Shown: one piece after another, positions 5,780 to 13,147 of the stretch
Layout of the letters: each line of letters starts with the position of its first letter
Position numbering within the stretch: position 1 is the stretch's first letter
Assembly (NCBI GenBank): GCA_900762005.1
Contig: CAAFEV010000031.1
Location: forward strand, 1 to 13,258
Length of the DNA stretch: 13,258 nt
Direction of reading: 5' to 3'
Source: an uncultured Oscillospiraceae bacterium
GTDB lineage: Bacteria > Bacillota > Clostridia > Oscillospirales > Oscillospiraceae
Notes under the pieces: generated by a model
Told to the model about the DNA's origin: nothing
Database searches by the model: none
The model's input: the letters and a program-made list of their open reading frames with translations, nothing else
Program-made: the position numbers and the translations under genes

Positions 5780-8446
5780 CTAAAGCAGGGTCTCCTTCAT
5801 GAAAAATGCTGTAATGTAGTAGGCCTCGTCCTTCGGTATCACAAGGTTGTACTGCGCACCGAGGAGCTCGCATTCGGCAAGAATACTACGCAGCTGCTGG
5901 GGGTACTTGCGTTCGATGATGCTGCGCTTCGGGAAGGAGTCTACCTGCGCGCCCGCCTTGAGTCGGTCAAGCATACAGCCGAGATGACAGAAGATGCCGA
6001 CAACCATTTCGTCCTCAAGAGTTACGCCGGTAATTTCCTCAAGCCGGCTGAGAAGATTGCGCACATCCCGACAAGCCGTTTGACAGTTGATGTTGTTAAG
6101 CACGCCGCTCAGCGCATTGCCCGCGGCAGTGAGAAGCGTCTCCAAATCGATGTGCCGCTGAATCTTCGGGATGGCACTGTGATTCAGAATATCCGCAATG
6201 CTGTAGTGCGGCAGCTTCAGCTCGGTTTGAAAGGAGCTGACCACACAAAGAAGCTTGCCCAGTCGCTGCAAAGCGTTCACACGCGTGTACAGCATATCCT
6301 TGTCAACAACCTGAAGTGCCGTGATATGGCAGCGGGCAGGGTCGTATTCCAGCTCGGCGGAGAGTAAATCTCGAATCAAAGCGGCACTGCCCTCGCCGGT
6401 TGTGCAGAGGGTGAGAATAAACATTTGATTTCCCGGTTCCTCAAGCAGACGGGTGGATTGCGGCAGTAGGGGAGGACGGGCACTGATTTTCAATGTTTCC
6501 TGATAGATATATTCCAACGAATAGCCGAGCGATGCCTTTCGCGCTGCCTCTAAAACGTGCAGAGTGCTGACCAAGGAGACGCAGCGGGTTTCAACGCCAA
6601 GCTCCTGCGCCAAATCACCCGCAAAATTTTCCAGTGAGCCCATGTCGATGAGCAGCAAAATAGAAGCGCATTGCTCGGAGAGTGCATATTGCTTCACGGC
6701 GCGGTAAATATCCTCCGGCTTCTCATCCAGGGAGGCATCAAAGCCGACGGCTACCCGCTGCCCCAACAGACGGTTTGCCGTCTGCGCCATACTGCTTGCC
6801 GTGGCGGAGCCGTGTGCAACCACAAAAATCGCCACATCGTGCCGGTGGATGCTCTCCTCGGCACTGTCAAAGAAAAGCGCAAGAAATGCCGCCTCATCCG
6901 GAGGAAAGCGCAGGTTAAAATCCGCTTCAATCAGCCGCAGACCTTCCGAGGCGACGCGGAACAGATTGGGCTTGCTCGCCTTAATCTCCTCGAGCTTCGG
7001 ATTGACAATGACAGAGCCCTGCTCCACGCGGGAAATCGCGGTTTTCAGATGCAGGGCAATGCCGTAATAGATGCTGCGGCTGAAAATCCGGTTTAGGCGT
7101 TCCTGCGCTAAATTGACAATATTTTCCGCAGTTGCCGCAATTTCGCCGCCGACGATGCGTACAATATCATCCTTGGTATCGGCGACGGCATCCGGCTTTT
7201 TGAATTTATTGTAATACTGATTTAATACCTGCTCGACGCCCTCGTCTACCTGTAGCGCGGAGGCACCGAGACGCTTCATGCTCTTCATCCGGCTTTCCAA
7301 AAGCTGGTAGATATTGTTGCCCTGCGTATCCTGTTCAAGCCACGCGGTTGTGCCGCTGCCGTCGAAGGTGATAAAACGCTGGTTAATATCGGACAGGCGG
7401 TTCCATATTTGGCGGTGCTCCTTTTCGGTGTATAAGCCGTCCTTGATATGCAGGGGGAGATCGTAGCTGGAAATGACAACATCATCCTTCCGCTTTTGCA
7501 AAAAATCGGAATAAGCTTTCGCGCAGAGAATTTGAATGTTTGCCTTTAGTTGTCCGATGTTGCCGGGGCATTGATAGCTCATAAGCGCCCGCATGGAGTT
7601 CACCGAAACACGCACAGGCCGCTGTAGGCGTGAGGCCTCAGCCGAAAAGAATTCGGATATTAAATTCAGACGCTCGTCCATGCTACGCTCATTTAAACTG
7701 GGAATGCGGATTGCCATCGGGATACGTCGCAGGAAGGTTTTCAATAGGGCGGAGATCGGATTTTCCGTTGTGGCGCAGATTAACCGCGCCTGAATGTGCC
7801 GCTCGCGTTGCGTCTCGCCCAAGCGGCGAAACACACCCCGGTCAATAAAGGAAAAGAGCATTTCCTGCCCCTCCGGCGGAAGCCGATGCACTTCATCCAG
7901 AAACAGAATACCGCCCTGCGCCTGCTCCAAAAGTCCCTCGCGGTCTGCAACGGCACCGGTATAAGCTCCCTTGACGCAGCCGAAAAGCTGGCTCATCAAA
8001 AGCTGCGGATTGTTGGCATAATCCGCACAGTTGAAGGTGACAAAGCCGGCATCGGCAGCCAACAGACCGCTTTCCTGTGCAAAATGGAACAAAAGCTCGG
8101 CAAACATACTTTTGCCGACACCGGTTTCGCCAAACAGGAAAATGTGCATTCCGTCGGGAGGGTAGACAATCGCCGCCTTGGCCTGCTCGGCGCACGGCAG
8201 CATACTCGGATTGCTGCCCAAAAAGGCCTCCAATGGATCGCGCAGCTTTGCGCTGCACTGCGCGGCGTGGTAGTAGACCGGCTTCGTGCCGCTTTTTTCG
8301 GCAAGCTTACTCTCACACAGCTTGTTCAGGTCGTTGCTGACATTTGCCCGCGCAAGACCGAGCTGAAGTGCCAAATCGGATGCGGTGATGCTTTTTCCGT
8401 CAGGCAGGGTACGCAGGGTATCTAGGATTAAATCAATTCGTTTCAC
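5780..8446 (-). CDS. LevR/CelR-family sigma-54-dependent transcriptional activator with PRD and EII-like domains
   Basis: This 888-residue regulator has the full LevR layout. Residues 1-70 form a winged-helix DNA-binding region. An AAA+ domain follows with Walker A GETGVGKS (106-113), the sigma-54 contact loop GAYTGA (160-165; usual form GAFTGA) and Walker B GGILFLDE (178-185). Next come PRD1 (around His466), an EIIA-Man-like domain with VAHGS (His545), an EIIB-Gat-like segment with LCTTGEGSA (Cys681), and PRD2 with CHLGCMLDR (His821). In this family phosphorylation by HPr activates and phosphorylation by the cognate EIIB inhibits, linking transcription to sugar flux. The GTG start at 8446 has AAGGAGG nine bases upstream; the GTG at 8488 has no ribosome binding site and lies upstream of the likely transcription start. 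It is divergent from the PTS operon it most probably controls. Confidence 0.95.
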   Translation of the reverse strand: MKRIDLILDTLRTLPDGKSITASDLALQLGLARANVSNDLNKLCESKLAEKSGTKPVYYHAAQCSAKLRDPLEAFLGSNPSMLPCAEQAKAAIVYPPDGMHIFLFGETGVGKSMFAELLFHFAQESGLLAADAGFVTFNCADYANNPQLLMSQLFGCVKGAYTGAVADREGLLEQAQGGILFLDEVHRLPPEGQEMLFSFIDRGVFRRLGETQRERHIQARLICATTENPISALLKTFLRRIPMAIRIPSLNERSMDERLNLISEFFSAEASRLQRPVRVSVNSMRALMSYQCPGNIGQLKANIQILCAKAYSDFLQKRKDDVVISSYDLPLHIKDGLYTEKEHRQIWNRLSDINQRFITFDGSGTTAWLEQDTQGNNIYQLLESRMKSMKRLGASALQVDEGVEQVLNQYYNKFKKPDAVADTKDDIVRIVGGEIAATAENIVNLAQERLNRIFSRSIYYGIALHLKTAISRVEQGSVIVNPKLEEIKASKPNLFRVASEGLRLIEADFNLRFPPDEAAFLALFFDSAEESIHRHDVAIFVVAHGSATASSMAQTANRLLGQRVAVGFDASLDEKPEDIYRAVKQYALSEQCASILLLIDMGSLENFAGDLAQELGVETRCVSLVSTLHVLEAARKASLGYSLEYIYQETLKISARPPLLPQSTRLLEEPGNQMFILTLCTTGEGSAALIRDLLSAELEYDPARCHITALQVVDKDMLYTRVNALQRLGKLLCVVSSFQTELKLPHYSIADILNHSAIPKIQRHIDLETLLTAAGNALSGVLNNINCQTACRDVRNLLSRLEEITGVTLEDEMVVGIFCHLGCMLDRLKAGAQVDSFPKRSIIERKYPQQLRSILAECELLGAQYNLVIPKDEAYYITAFFMKETLL

Positions 8447-8478
8447 CGGCAGTAGCCTCCTTGCACAACTTTGTGTCC

Positions 8479-8507
8479 ATCCTACCACCGCTTTTTGTGC
8501 GTGTCAA
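8479..8507 (-). promoter_or_regulatory. Sigma-70 promoter of the levR-type regulator
   Basis: On the minus strand a perfect -35 box TTGACA (8507-8502) and a -10 box TAGGAT (8484-8479) are separated by 17 bases. Transcription would start near 8472, about 26 bases before the GTG start, which supports that start over the one at 8488. The nearest AATGTGT half-site of the enhancer candidate ends only a few bases upstream of the -35 box, so autoregulation is possible. Confidence 0.8.
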
Positions 8508-8511
8508 CAAA

Positions 8512-8568
8512 AATGTGTTTTATTCGCAATAATGTGTTTCGCTTTTTGAGAAAAAGCAAATACACATT
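8512..8568. promoter_or_regulatory. Upstream activating sequence candidate for the LevR-type activator
   Basis: A long inverted repeat runs from AATGTGT (8531-8537) through GCTTTTT, a three-base centre GAG (8548-8550), AAAAAGC, to ACACATT (8562-8568); about 17 bases per arm pair with few mismatches. A further direct copy of AATGTGTTT begins at 8512, 19 bases before the first arm, and both direct copies are followed by TTCGC. The centre lies about 90 bases before the predicted sigma-54 start, the usual range for an enhancer. No other known element explains this symmetry. Confidence 0.6.
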
Positions 8569-8612
8569 GCATTTTGCGAGCTTGCGGGAAACATAAAGCG
8601 GTGTTTCGTGTT

Positions 8613-8629
8613 TTGGCACGCAATTTGCT
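8613..8629 (+). promoter_or_regulatory. Sigma-54 (-24/-12) promoter of the PTS-glycosidase operon
   Basis: TTGGCACG (8613-8620) and TTGCT (8625-8629) match the consensus TGGCACG-N4-TTGCW; the GG (8615-8616) and GC (8627-8628) pairs are exactly ten bases apart. The transcription start is expected near 8640, so the leader before the EIIA start is about 34 bases and contains the GAGGTGAT ribosome binding site. A LevR-type sigma-54 activator is encoded divergently, which fits. Confidence 0.85.
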
Positions 8630-8673
8630 TTCTTAACAGGTGTCAGGAATTTTATTGCAATCGAGGTGATTTT

Positions 8674-8994
8674 TTGGACAGAGAAACACAGGTGATGCAG
8701 CTAATCGTCCACGCCGGCGATGCAAGAAGCTGCGCCATGGAGGCGTTGCGCATCGCACGCGAGGGAGGCTTCGAATCGGCGGAGGAGAAAATGCGGCAGT
8801 GCGAGCAGGCAATGACGCTTGCACATCAAATCCAAGCCGAATTGTTGGAGAGCTCCTTCAGCGAGAACGCGGCAGTGGATATGCTGCTGGTTCACGCACA
8901 GGACCATTTGACCATGGCAATTTTGACCTATGATTTTGCACAGGAGCTTATCGAACTGCATCGCATCCGTTACTTGCAAACCCCCGTACATTAA
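8674..8994 (+). CDS. celC: PTS EIIA component, lactose/cellobiose family
   Basis: EIIA of this family is a small cytosolic helical trimer that carries phosphate from HPr to EIIB. The 106-residue protein matches the family throughout: QLIVHAGDARSCAMEAL near the N-terminus, the AREGGFESAEEKM helix and the active-site segment LLVHAQDHLT, with His74 as the expected phosphorylated residue. The TTG at 8674 is chosen because GAGGTGAT ends a few bases before it and the length then equals the family norm. The frame does extend upstream, but an ATG at 8608 would precede the sigma-54 promoter. It is the first gene of the operon, 25 bases before EIIC. The symbol follows cel naming (celC for EIIA); lac- or chb-type substrates are not excluded. 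Confidence 0.93.
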   Translation: MDRETQVMQLIVHAGDARSCAMEALRIAREGGFESAEEKMRQCEQAMTLAHQIQAELLESSFSENAAVDMLLVHAQDHLTMAILTYDFAQELIELHRIRYLQTPVH

Positions 8995-9019
8995 TTTTAA
9001 TAAGAAAGAGGAAAAAGCT

Positions 9020-10306
9020 ATGGCAAAGCAAAAGCCTGATAATGCACTTCAGCACTCGCGTGTTGACCGCATTGCCGAGAAAATCAACCCTGTTATCAGC
9101 GTGATTACCAACAGCAAAATTATCAACTCCATCATAGGCGGTATGCTTGCGGCATTGCCGATGACACTGATCGGCGCGTTTGCCTCAATTATTCTGAATC
9201 TGAACATCGGCAACTTCCAAGAATTTGTTGCTTCCAGCGGAATCGGTAAGGTCTGCGGCATTACCGTACAGTTTACCACAAACTTCCTTGCCGTGATTTA
9301 TACCATTGCGATTGCCTACACCTATGCGAAGCAGTATAAAGAAGAACCGATTGTCCCTGCGCTGCTTTCTGCCGTGACCTTCCTGATTCTCACCCCGCTG
9401 GGCGAGGGCAATGTCCTTTCGTTCTCATGGCTCGGCGCAATGGGCATCTTCACCGGCATTTTCATCGCCCTTGGCGTTACCCGCCTTTATGTGCTTTTGC
9501 GGCAGAAGGGGCTTGTGATTGCCATGCCGGACTCTGTTCCCCCGGTGGTTTCCAACTGCTTTGCAAGTCTGATCCCGTCAGTGATTATCATTGTCCTTGC
9601 AATGGTTGTGCAGGTGCTTTTCAGCCTGACCTCCTTCGGCTGCCTGCATCAAATGATTTACGGTATCTTGCAGGCTCCGCTGACCAGCCTGACCGGCACC
9701 TTCCCCGCATTTTTGCTTTTGACCTTCCTTTCCGCCGTGTTCTGGTGGTTTGGCATTCAGGGCACCATGGTTACCATCGGTGCTGTGCTTGCCATGATGC
9801 TGGCGATGGACGCGGAAAATGCCGCTGCCGTTGCACAGGGGCTTGCGCCAAAGAACATTGCCGGCTGGTCGTTCTATTACACCTTTGTGTGCACCAACGG
9901 TATGCTCGGCTTGAATATTATTATGCTCTTCGCACGCAGCAAGCGTTACCGGATGGTTGGAAAAATCACGCTTGTGCCCAGCATTTGCGGCATTTCCGAG
10001 CCGATTTTGTTTGGAACGCCGATTGTTTATGATGTGTGGCTGTTTATCCCCTTCATTCTCTCGCAGGTGGTTCCGATGTGCCTTGCATGGGGCGCAACGG
10101 CACTTGGCATTCTTCCGGCAACAGCCGGTGTGTTTACCGCAGGCGGTATGCCGGTGATTTTGGTGGGCATCTTACAGGGCGGCTGGAAGCTTGCCGTTGC
10201 GCAGGTTGCCGTTGTTGCCTTGCAGGTGGCGATTTGGATTCCGTTCTTCCGCAAAAAGGACCGCGATGCATTGAAGGAAGAAGTGGGAGAGGTACTACCC
10301 GCTTGA
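9020..10306 (+). CDS. celB: PTS EIIC permease, lactose/cellobiose family, with Gln in the GIHG motif
   Basis: This 428-residue membrane permease moves the sugar across the membrane for phosphorylation by EIIB. It is almost entirely hydrophobic, with about ten membrane or re-entrant segments between residues 35 and 410. Family marks are PPVVSNCFASLIPS (174-187), the WFGIQG segment (243-248) and SEPILFGTPIVYDVW (326-340). Glu327 corresponds to the essential Glu of the NEP motif, here SEP. Residue 247 is Gln (CAG at 9758-9760) where the family normally has the His of GIHG, a residue placed at the sugar in the Bacillus cereus ChbC structure. The ATG at 9020 has AGAGG upstream. The likely substrate is a beta-glucoside, judged from the downstream GH1 gene, but the motif changes suggest it may not be plain cellobiose. 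Confidence 0.93.
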   Translation: MAKQKPDNALQHSRVDRIAEKINPVISVITNSKIINSIIGGMLAALPMTLIGAFASIILNLNIGNFQEFVASSGIGKVCGITVQFTTNFLAVIYTIAIAYTYAKQYKEEPIVPALLSAVTFLILTPLGEGNVLSFSWLGAMGIFTGIFIALGVTRLYVLLRQKGLVIAMPDSVPPVVSNCFASLIPSVIIIVLAMVVQVLFSLTSFGCLHQMIYGILQAPLTSLTGTFPAFLLLTFLSAVFWWFGIQGTMVTIGAVLAMMLAMDAENAAAVAQGLAPKNIAGWSFYYTFVCTNGMLGLNIIMLFARSKRYRMVGKITLVPSICGISEPILFGTPIVYDVWLFIPFILSQVVPMCLAWGATALGILPATAGVFTAGGMPVILVGILQGGWKLAVAQVAVVALQVAIWIPFFRKKDRDALKEEVGEVLPA

Positions 10307-10325
10307 CATACTTAGGAGGTATGGT

Positions 10326-10631
10326 ATGAAAAAAGTTCTATTGGTCTGCGCAAACGGAATGTCCAGCGGTATGCTGGTGAAAAAAATGCAAAAATACGCC
10401 GAGGAACAGAAGTTTGCTGTTGATATTTCCGCCGTGTCCATTGCCAATGCACCCGCTACCATCGGAAATGCCGATGTCGTTCTGCTTGGACCGCAGATCC
10501 GCTACAACCGCGCACGCATCGTTCAGATGAATCCGAATGTCCCCGTTGAGGCGATTGACATGACGGCATACGGATTGATGGACGGCAAAAAAATTCTCGA
10601 TAGGGCGTTAGAGCTAATCGAAGAAAAGTGA
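10326..10631 (+). CDS. celA: PTS EIIB component, lactose/cellobiose family
   Basis: EIIB is the cytosolic component that takes phosphate from EIIA on a cysteine and gives it to the sugar in EIIC. The 101-residue protein has the short P-loop VCANGMSSGML with Cys8, then the usual alternating strands and helices, including DVVLLGPQIRY (54-64), typical of this family. Length is normal. The ATG has AGGAGG six bases upstream, and the gene follows EIIC by 19 bases. The phosphorylated form is the expected negative signal to PRD2 of the LevR-type regulator. Confidence 0.94.
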   Translation: MKKVLLVCANGMSSGMLVKKMQKYAEEQKFAVDISAVSIANAPATIGNADVVLLGPQIRYNRARIVQMNPNVPVEAIDMTAYGLMDGKKILDRALELIEEK

Positions 10632-10637
10632 TTCTTA

Positions 10638-10683
10638 CGATTGCCGCCGGCGAGCCGATATTCCGGCCCAATGGCGGCAATCG
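10638..10683 (+). other. Strong intercistronic hairpin between EIIB and the glycosidase gene
   Basis: CGATTGCCGCC (10638-10648) pairs perfectly with GGCGGCAATCG (10673-10683), and a second GCCG/CGGC stem can form inside. It fills most of the 71-base gap, the largest in this operon. No T-run follows, so it is not an intrinsic terminator. It may mark an RNA processing or stabilising site that sets different levels for the transporter and the enzyme genes. Confidence 0.6.
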
Positions 10684-10702
10684 CTTCAGGAAAGGAGCGT
10701 TT

Positions 10703-12133
10703 ATGTACTACCAAAACAAGCCGCAGTTTCCGAAAGACTTCCTTTGGGGCGCATCCAGTGCAGCATGGCAAATCGAGGGTGCGGCAGAGGAGGAGGGCAA
10801 GTCGCTTTCCATTATTGACTTAAACAGCCGCAAGAAAGCCCCCTATGCGGACAGCTCAGTTGCGTCGGATTTATACCATCATTATAAAGAGGATGTCGCG
10901 CTGATGAAGGAGATGGGCTTTAAATCCTACCGCTTCTCGATGGCGTGGCCGCGCATTTTCCCGAATGGAACAGGGGAGCCGAACCCCGCCGGTGTCCGCT
11001 TTTATCACGCCCTGCTTGATGAACTGCTTGCTGCCGGTATTAACCCGATTGTGACGCTGTATCACTACGATTTACCGGTTTGCCTGCAAGAGCGTTACGG
11101 CGGCTGGGCGAACCGTCAAATTATTGAGGATTTTGATCGGTATGTTCGCTTTTGCTTCCGCGAGTACGGCGACAAGGTAAAATACTGGCTTTCCATCAAC
11201 GAGCAAAATATGCAGATTTTTTACGGGCACTGGCTTGGACTGAGCACCGGTGTTTCTGACTGGGAACGCGAGAAATGGAACATCAACCATTATATGAATT
11301 TGGCGCACGCAAAGGCCTGCATTGCCTGCCATGAGCTTGTGCCGGACGGAAAAATCGGCCCGGTGCCCGGAATGGTACCCATATATCCGCTGAACTGCGA
11401 CCCAAAAAACATGATTGCGGCGATGAACGCGGAGTTATTCACGGAAAAGCTTTGGACGGATACCTATGCCCACGGGAAATACCCGCCGCTGTTCTTGCGT
11501 TATCTCCGTGACGAGGGCATTACGCTGGATATGCAACCGGGGGACGAAGAACTGATGGCTGCCGGAAAAATCGATTACTTCGGTATCAACTGCTACCGCA
11601 GCAACACCGCAATGGACTGCCCGCCGGAGGAGCAGGCACAGGAGATTGTTCTGAACAAATCCGGCGTGAAGGGCAACTTTACCTACCCGAAATTCCCGGG
11701 GAAGTTTCAGCTTTGCGCAAACCCGTACGTTGAAACAACCGACTGGGACTGGGAGATTGACCCGGTTGCATTGCGCTATTTGTGCCGCATGATGTTTGAC
11801 CTGTATCAGTTGCCCATGATTATCACGGAGAACGGCTTTGGCGCGCATGACAAGCTGACAGCGGACGAAAAGGTGCACGATGACTACCGCATCGCTTTTT
11901 TGCGCGAGAACATCCGGCAAATCGGTCTGGCGTTGGAGGACGGCGTGCCGGTGCTGGGCTACAACCTCTGGTCCTACTGCGACCTATTAAGCACCGGAAA
12001 CGGCATGGCAAAGCGATACGGTCTGGTTTACATCAACACCACGGATGAAGATGTTCTGGATTTGCGTCGCATCCGCAAGGATTCGTTTTTCTGGTATCAA
12101 TCTGTAATCAAAACAAACGGAGGAGCATTATGA
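10703..12133 (+). CDS. 6-phospho-beta-glucosidase, glycoside hydrolase family 1
   Basis: This 476-residue cytosolic enzyme hydrolyses the 6-phosphorylated beta-glucoside delivered by the PTS, giving glucose 6-phosphate and glucose or an aglycone. The N-terminal GH1 signature FLWGASSAAWQIEG is at 13-26. The acid/base is Glu167 in SINEQN and the nucleophile Glu376 in IITENGFG. The phosphate-binding trio of 6-phospho enzymes, Ser430, Lys437 and Tyr439 in LLSTGNGMAKRYG, has the same spacing as in LacG and relatives. Thr follows that serine where LacG, as I recall, has Trp, which favours a phospho-glucosidase over a phospho-galactosidase. ATG 10703 has AAAGGAG just upstream. The stop overlaps the dehydrogenase start by four bases (ATGA). 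Confidence 0.94.
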   Translation: MYYQNKPQFPKDFLWGASSAAWQIEGAAEEEGKSLSIIDLNSRKKAPYADSSVASDLYHHYKEDVALMKEMGFKSYRFSMAWPRIFPNGTGEPNPAGVRFYHALLDELLAAGINPIVTLYHYDLPVCLQERYGGWANRQIIEDFDRYVRFCFREYGDKVKYWLSINEQNMQIFYGHWLGLSTGVSDWEREKWNINHYMNLAHAKACIACHELVPDGKIGPVPGMVPIYPLNCDPKNMIAAMNAELFTEKLWTDTYAHGKYPPLFLRYLRDEGITLDMQPGDEELMAAGKIDYFGINCYRSNTAMDCPPEEQAQEIVLNKSGVKGNFTYPKFPGKFQLCANPYVETTDWDWEIDPVALRYLCRMMFDLYQLPMIITENGFGAHDKLTADEKVHDDYRIAFLRENIRQIGLALEDGVPVLGYNLWSYCDLLSTGNGMAKRYGLVYINTTDEDVLDLRRIRKDSFFWYQSVIKTNGGAL

Positions 12134-13146
12134 ACAGTACATATTTGGAAATTGTTGAAAAGGGGCGCGTTGTCTGTGCGGAGGAAGTGCTCGCAGAGCA
12201 TCCGCTTGCGCCGTACGAGGTGCTGATTGCCAACGAGGCGTCTATCATCAGCGCAGGCACCGAGCTTTCCAAGGTGTTTGCCTTTAAGGAGGGCTTGAAA
12301 TTCCCGATTCGTCCCGGCTACGGCTCGGTCGGCAAGATTGTTGCCAAGGGTGACGCGCTGAAGGACTACCGTATTGGCGAGCGTGTGTTTTACACCGGCA
12401 AGCACGCGTCCTTACAGTATTACACCGCGCCGAGCAAAACGCAGTGGGACCATATGTTCCATGTGGACGAAGCACTCGACCCGGTGGAGGCGACCTTTGC
12501 CTGTCTGGTCAATATTGCAATGACCGGCCCGAATTTGGCGGAGGTCAAGCTTGGCGACCGCGTTGTCGTATTCGGTCTCGGCATGATCGGGCTGCTTGCG
12601 GCGATGCTTTTCCAAATGCAGGGAGCAAAGGTCATCGGCATGGACACGGTTGCCGAGCGTTGCGAGTTTGCTAAGAGCATTGGCTTGGAGACGGTTATCA
12701 ACTGCCCGGCACAGGAACAGGTTAAAACCGTGATGGAGCTGACAAACAACGAGGGCACCGACATTGCCGTTGATGCTGTCGGTCACTGTGCGGTGATTTC
12801 CGGCGCAATCCGTGTTGCCAAGAATTACAGCCAGGTGATGCTGCTCGGCAGCCCGCGCATTGCCTTTGAGGGGAATATTACCGAGCCGATGAATGCCATT
12901 CATATGAAAAACCTGCGCGTTATCGGTTCGCTGATGAACTGTGTGCCCCTGCGTGCAACAGAGGGAATGCACCTGTATGCCGAGCGGAATTTCAGAACTG
13001 CCTTTGAGCTGATTGCCGATAAGAAAATCGACGCACGGAAATTTATCAGCCATATCATTACCCCGGCGCAAGCCAACGAAGCCTATCATGGCTTAATGTA
13101 TGAAAAAGAGCGTTATCGCTGCGTGGCGATTGACTGGAGGAAGTAG
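12130..13146 (+). CDS. MDR (alcohol dehydrogenase-like) oxidoreductase lacking zinc ligands
   Basis: This 338-residue protein belongs to the medium-chain dehydrogenase/reductase superfamily. The N-terminal catalytic domain has RPGYGSVGKI (61-70) and the C-terminal Rossmann domain has GLGMIG (149-154) with Asp172 at the end of the second strand, which points to NAD rather than NADP. The usual catalytic-zinc cysteine is absent: the segment reads ISAGTEL at 40-46, and there is no four-cysteine structural zinc lobe. This SAGTE type is found beside, or fused to, Gfo/Idh/MocA proteins in bi-domain oxidoreductases, and exactly such a gene follows by one base. Translation is probably coupled to the glycosidase. 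Substrate unknown; a sugar, polyol or aglycone from the imported glycoside is inferred. Confidence 0.88.
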   Translation: MNSTYLEIVEKGRVVCAEEVLAEHPLAPYEVLIANEASIISAGTELSKVFAFKEGLKFPIRPGYGSVGKIVAKGDALKDYRIGERVFYTGKHASLQYYTAPSKTQWDHMFHVDEALDPVEATFACLVNIAMTGPNLAEVKLGDRVVVFGLGMIGLLAAMLFQMQGAKVIGMDTVAERCEFAKSIGLETVINCPAQEQVKTVMELTNNEGTDIAVDAVGHCAVISGAIRVAKNYSQVMLLGSPRIAFEGNITEPMNAIHMKNLRVIGSLMNCVPLRATEGMHLYAERNFRTAFELIADKKIDARKFISHIITPAQANEAYHGLMYEKERYRCVAIDWRK

Positions 13147-13147
13147 G

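Noticed and set aside
7796..8425. 209-codon plus-strand frame opposite the LevR-type gene
   Set aside because: It mirrors the conserved AAA+ domain on the other strand and has no promoter or ribosome binding site of its own.
10638..10683. Intrinsic terminator or antiterminator target between EIIB and the GH1 gene
   Set aside because: No T-run follows the stem, and no LicT/SacY-type antiterminator target sequence is seen.
12412..13089. 225-codon minus-strand frame opposite the MDR gene
   Set aside because: It is antisense to a clear dehydrogenase and has no ribosome binding site.
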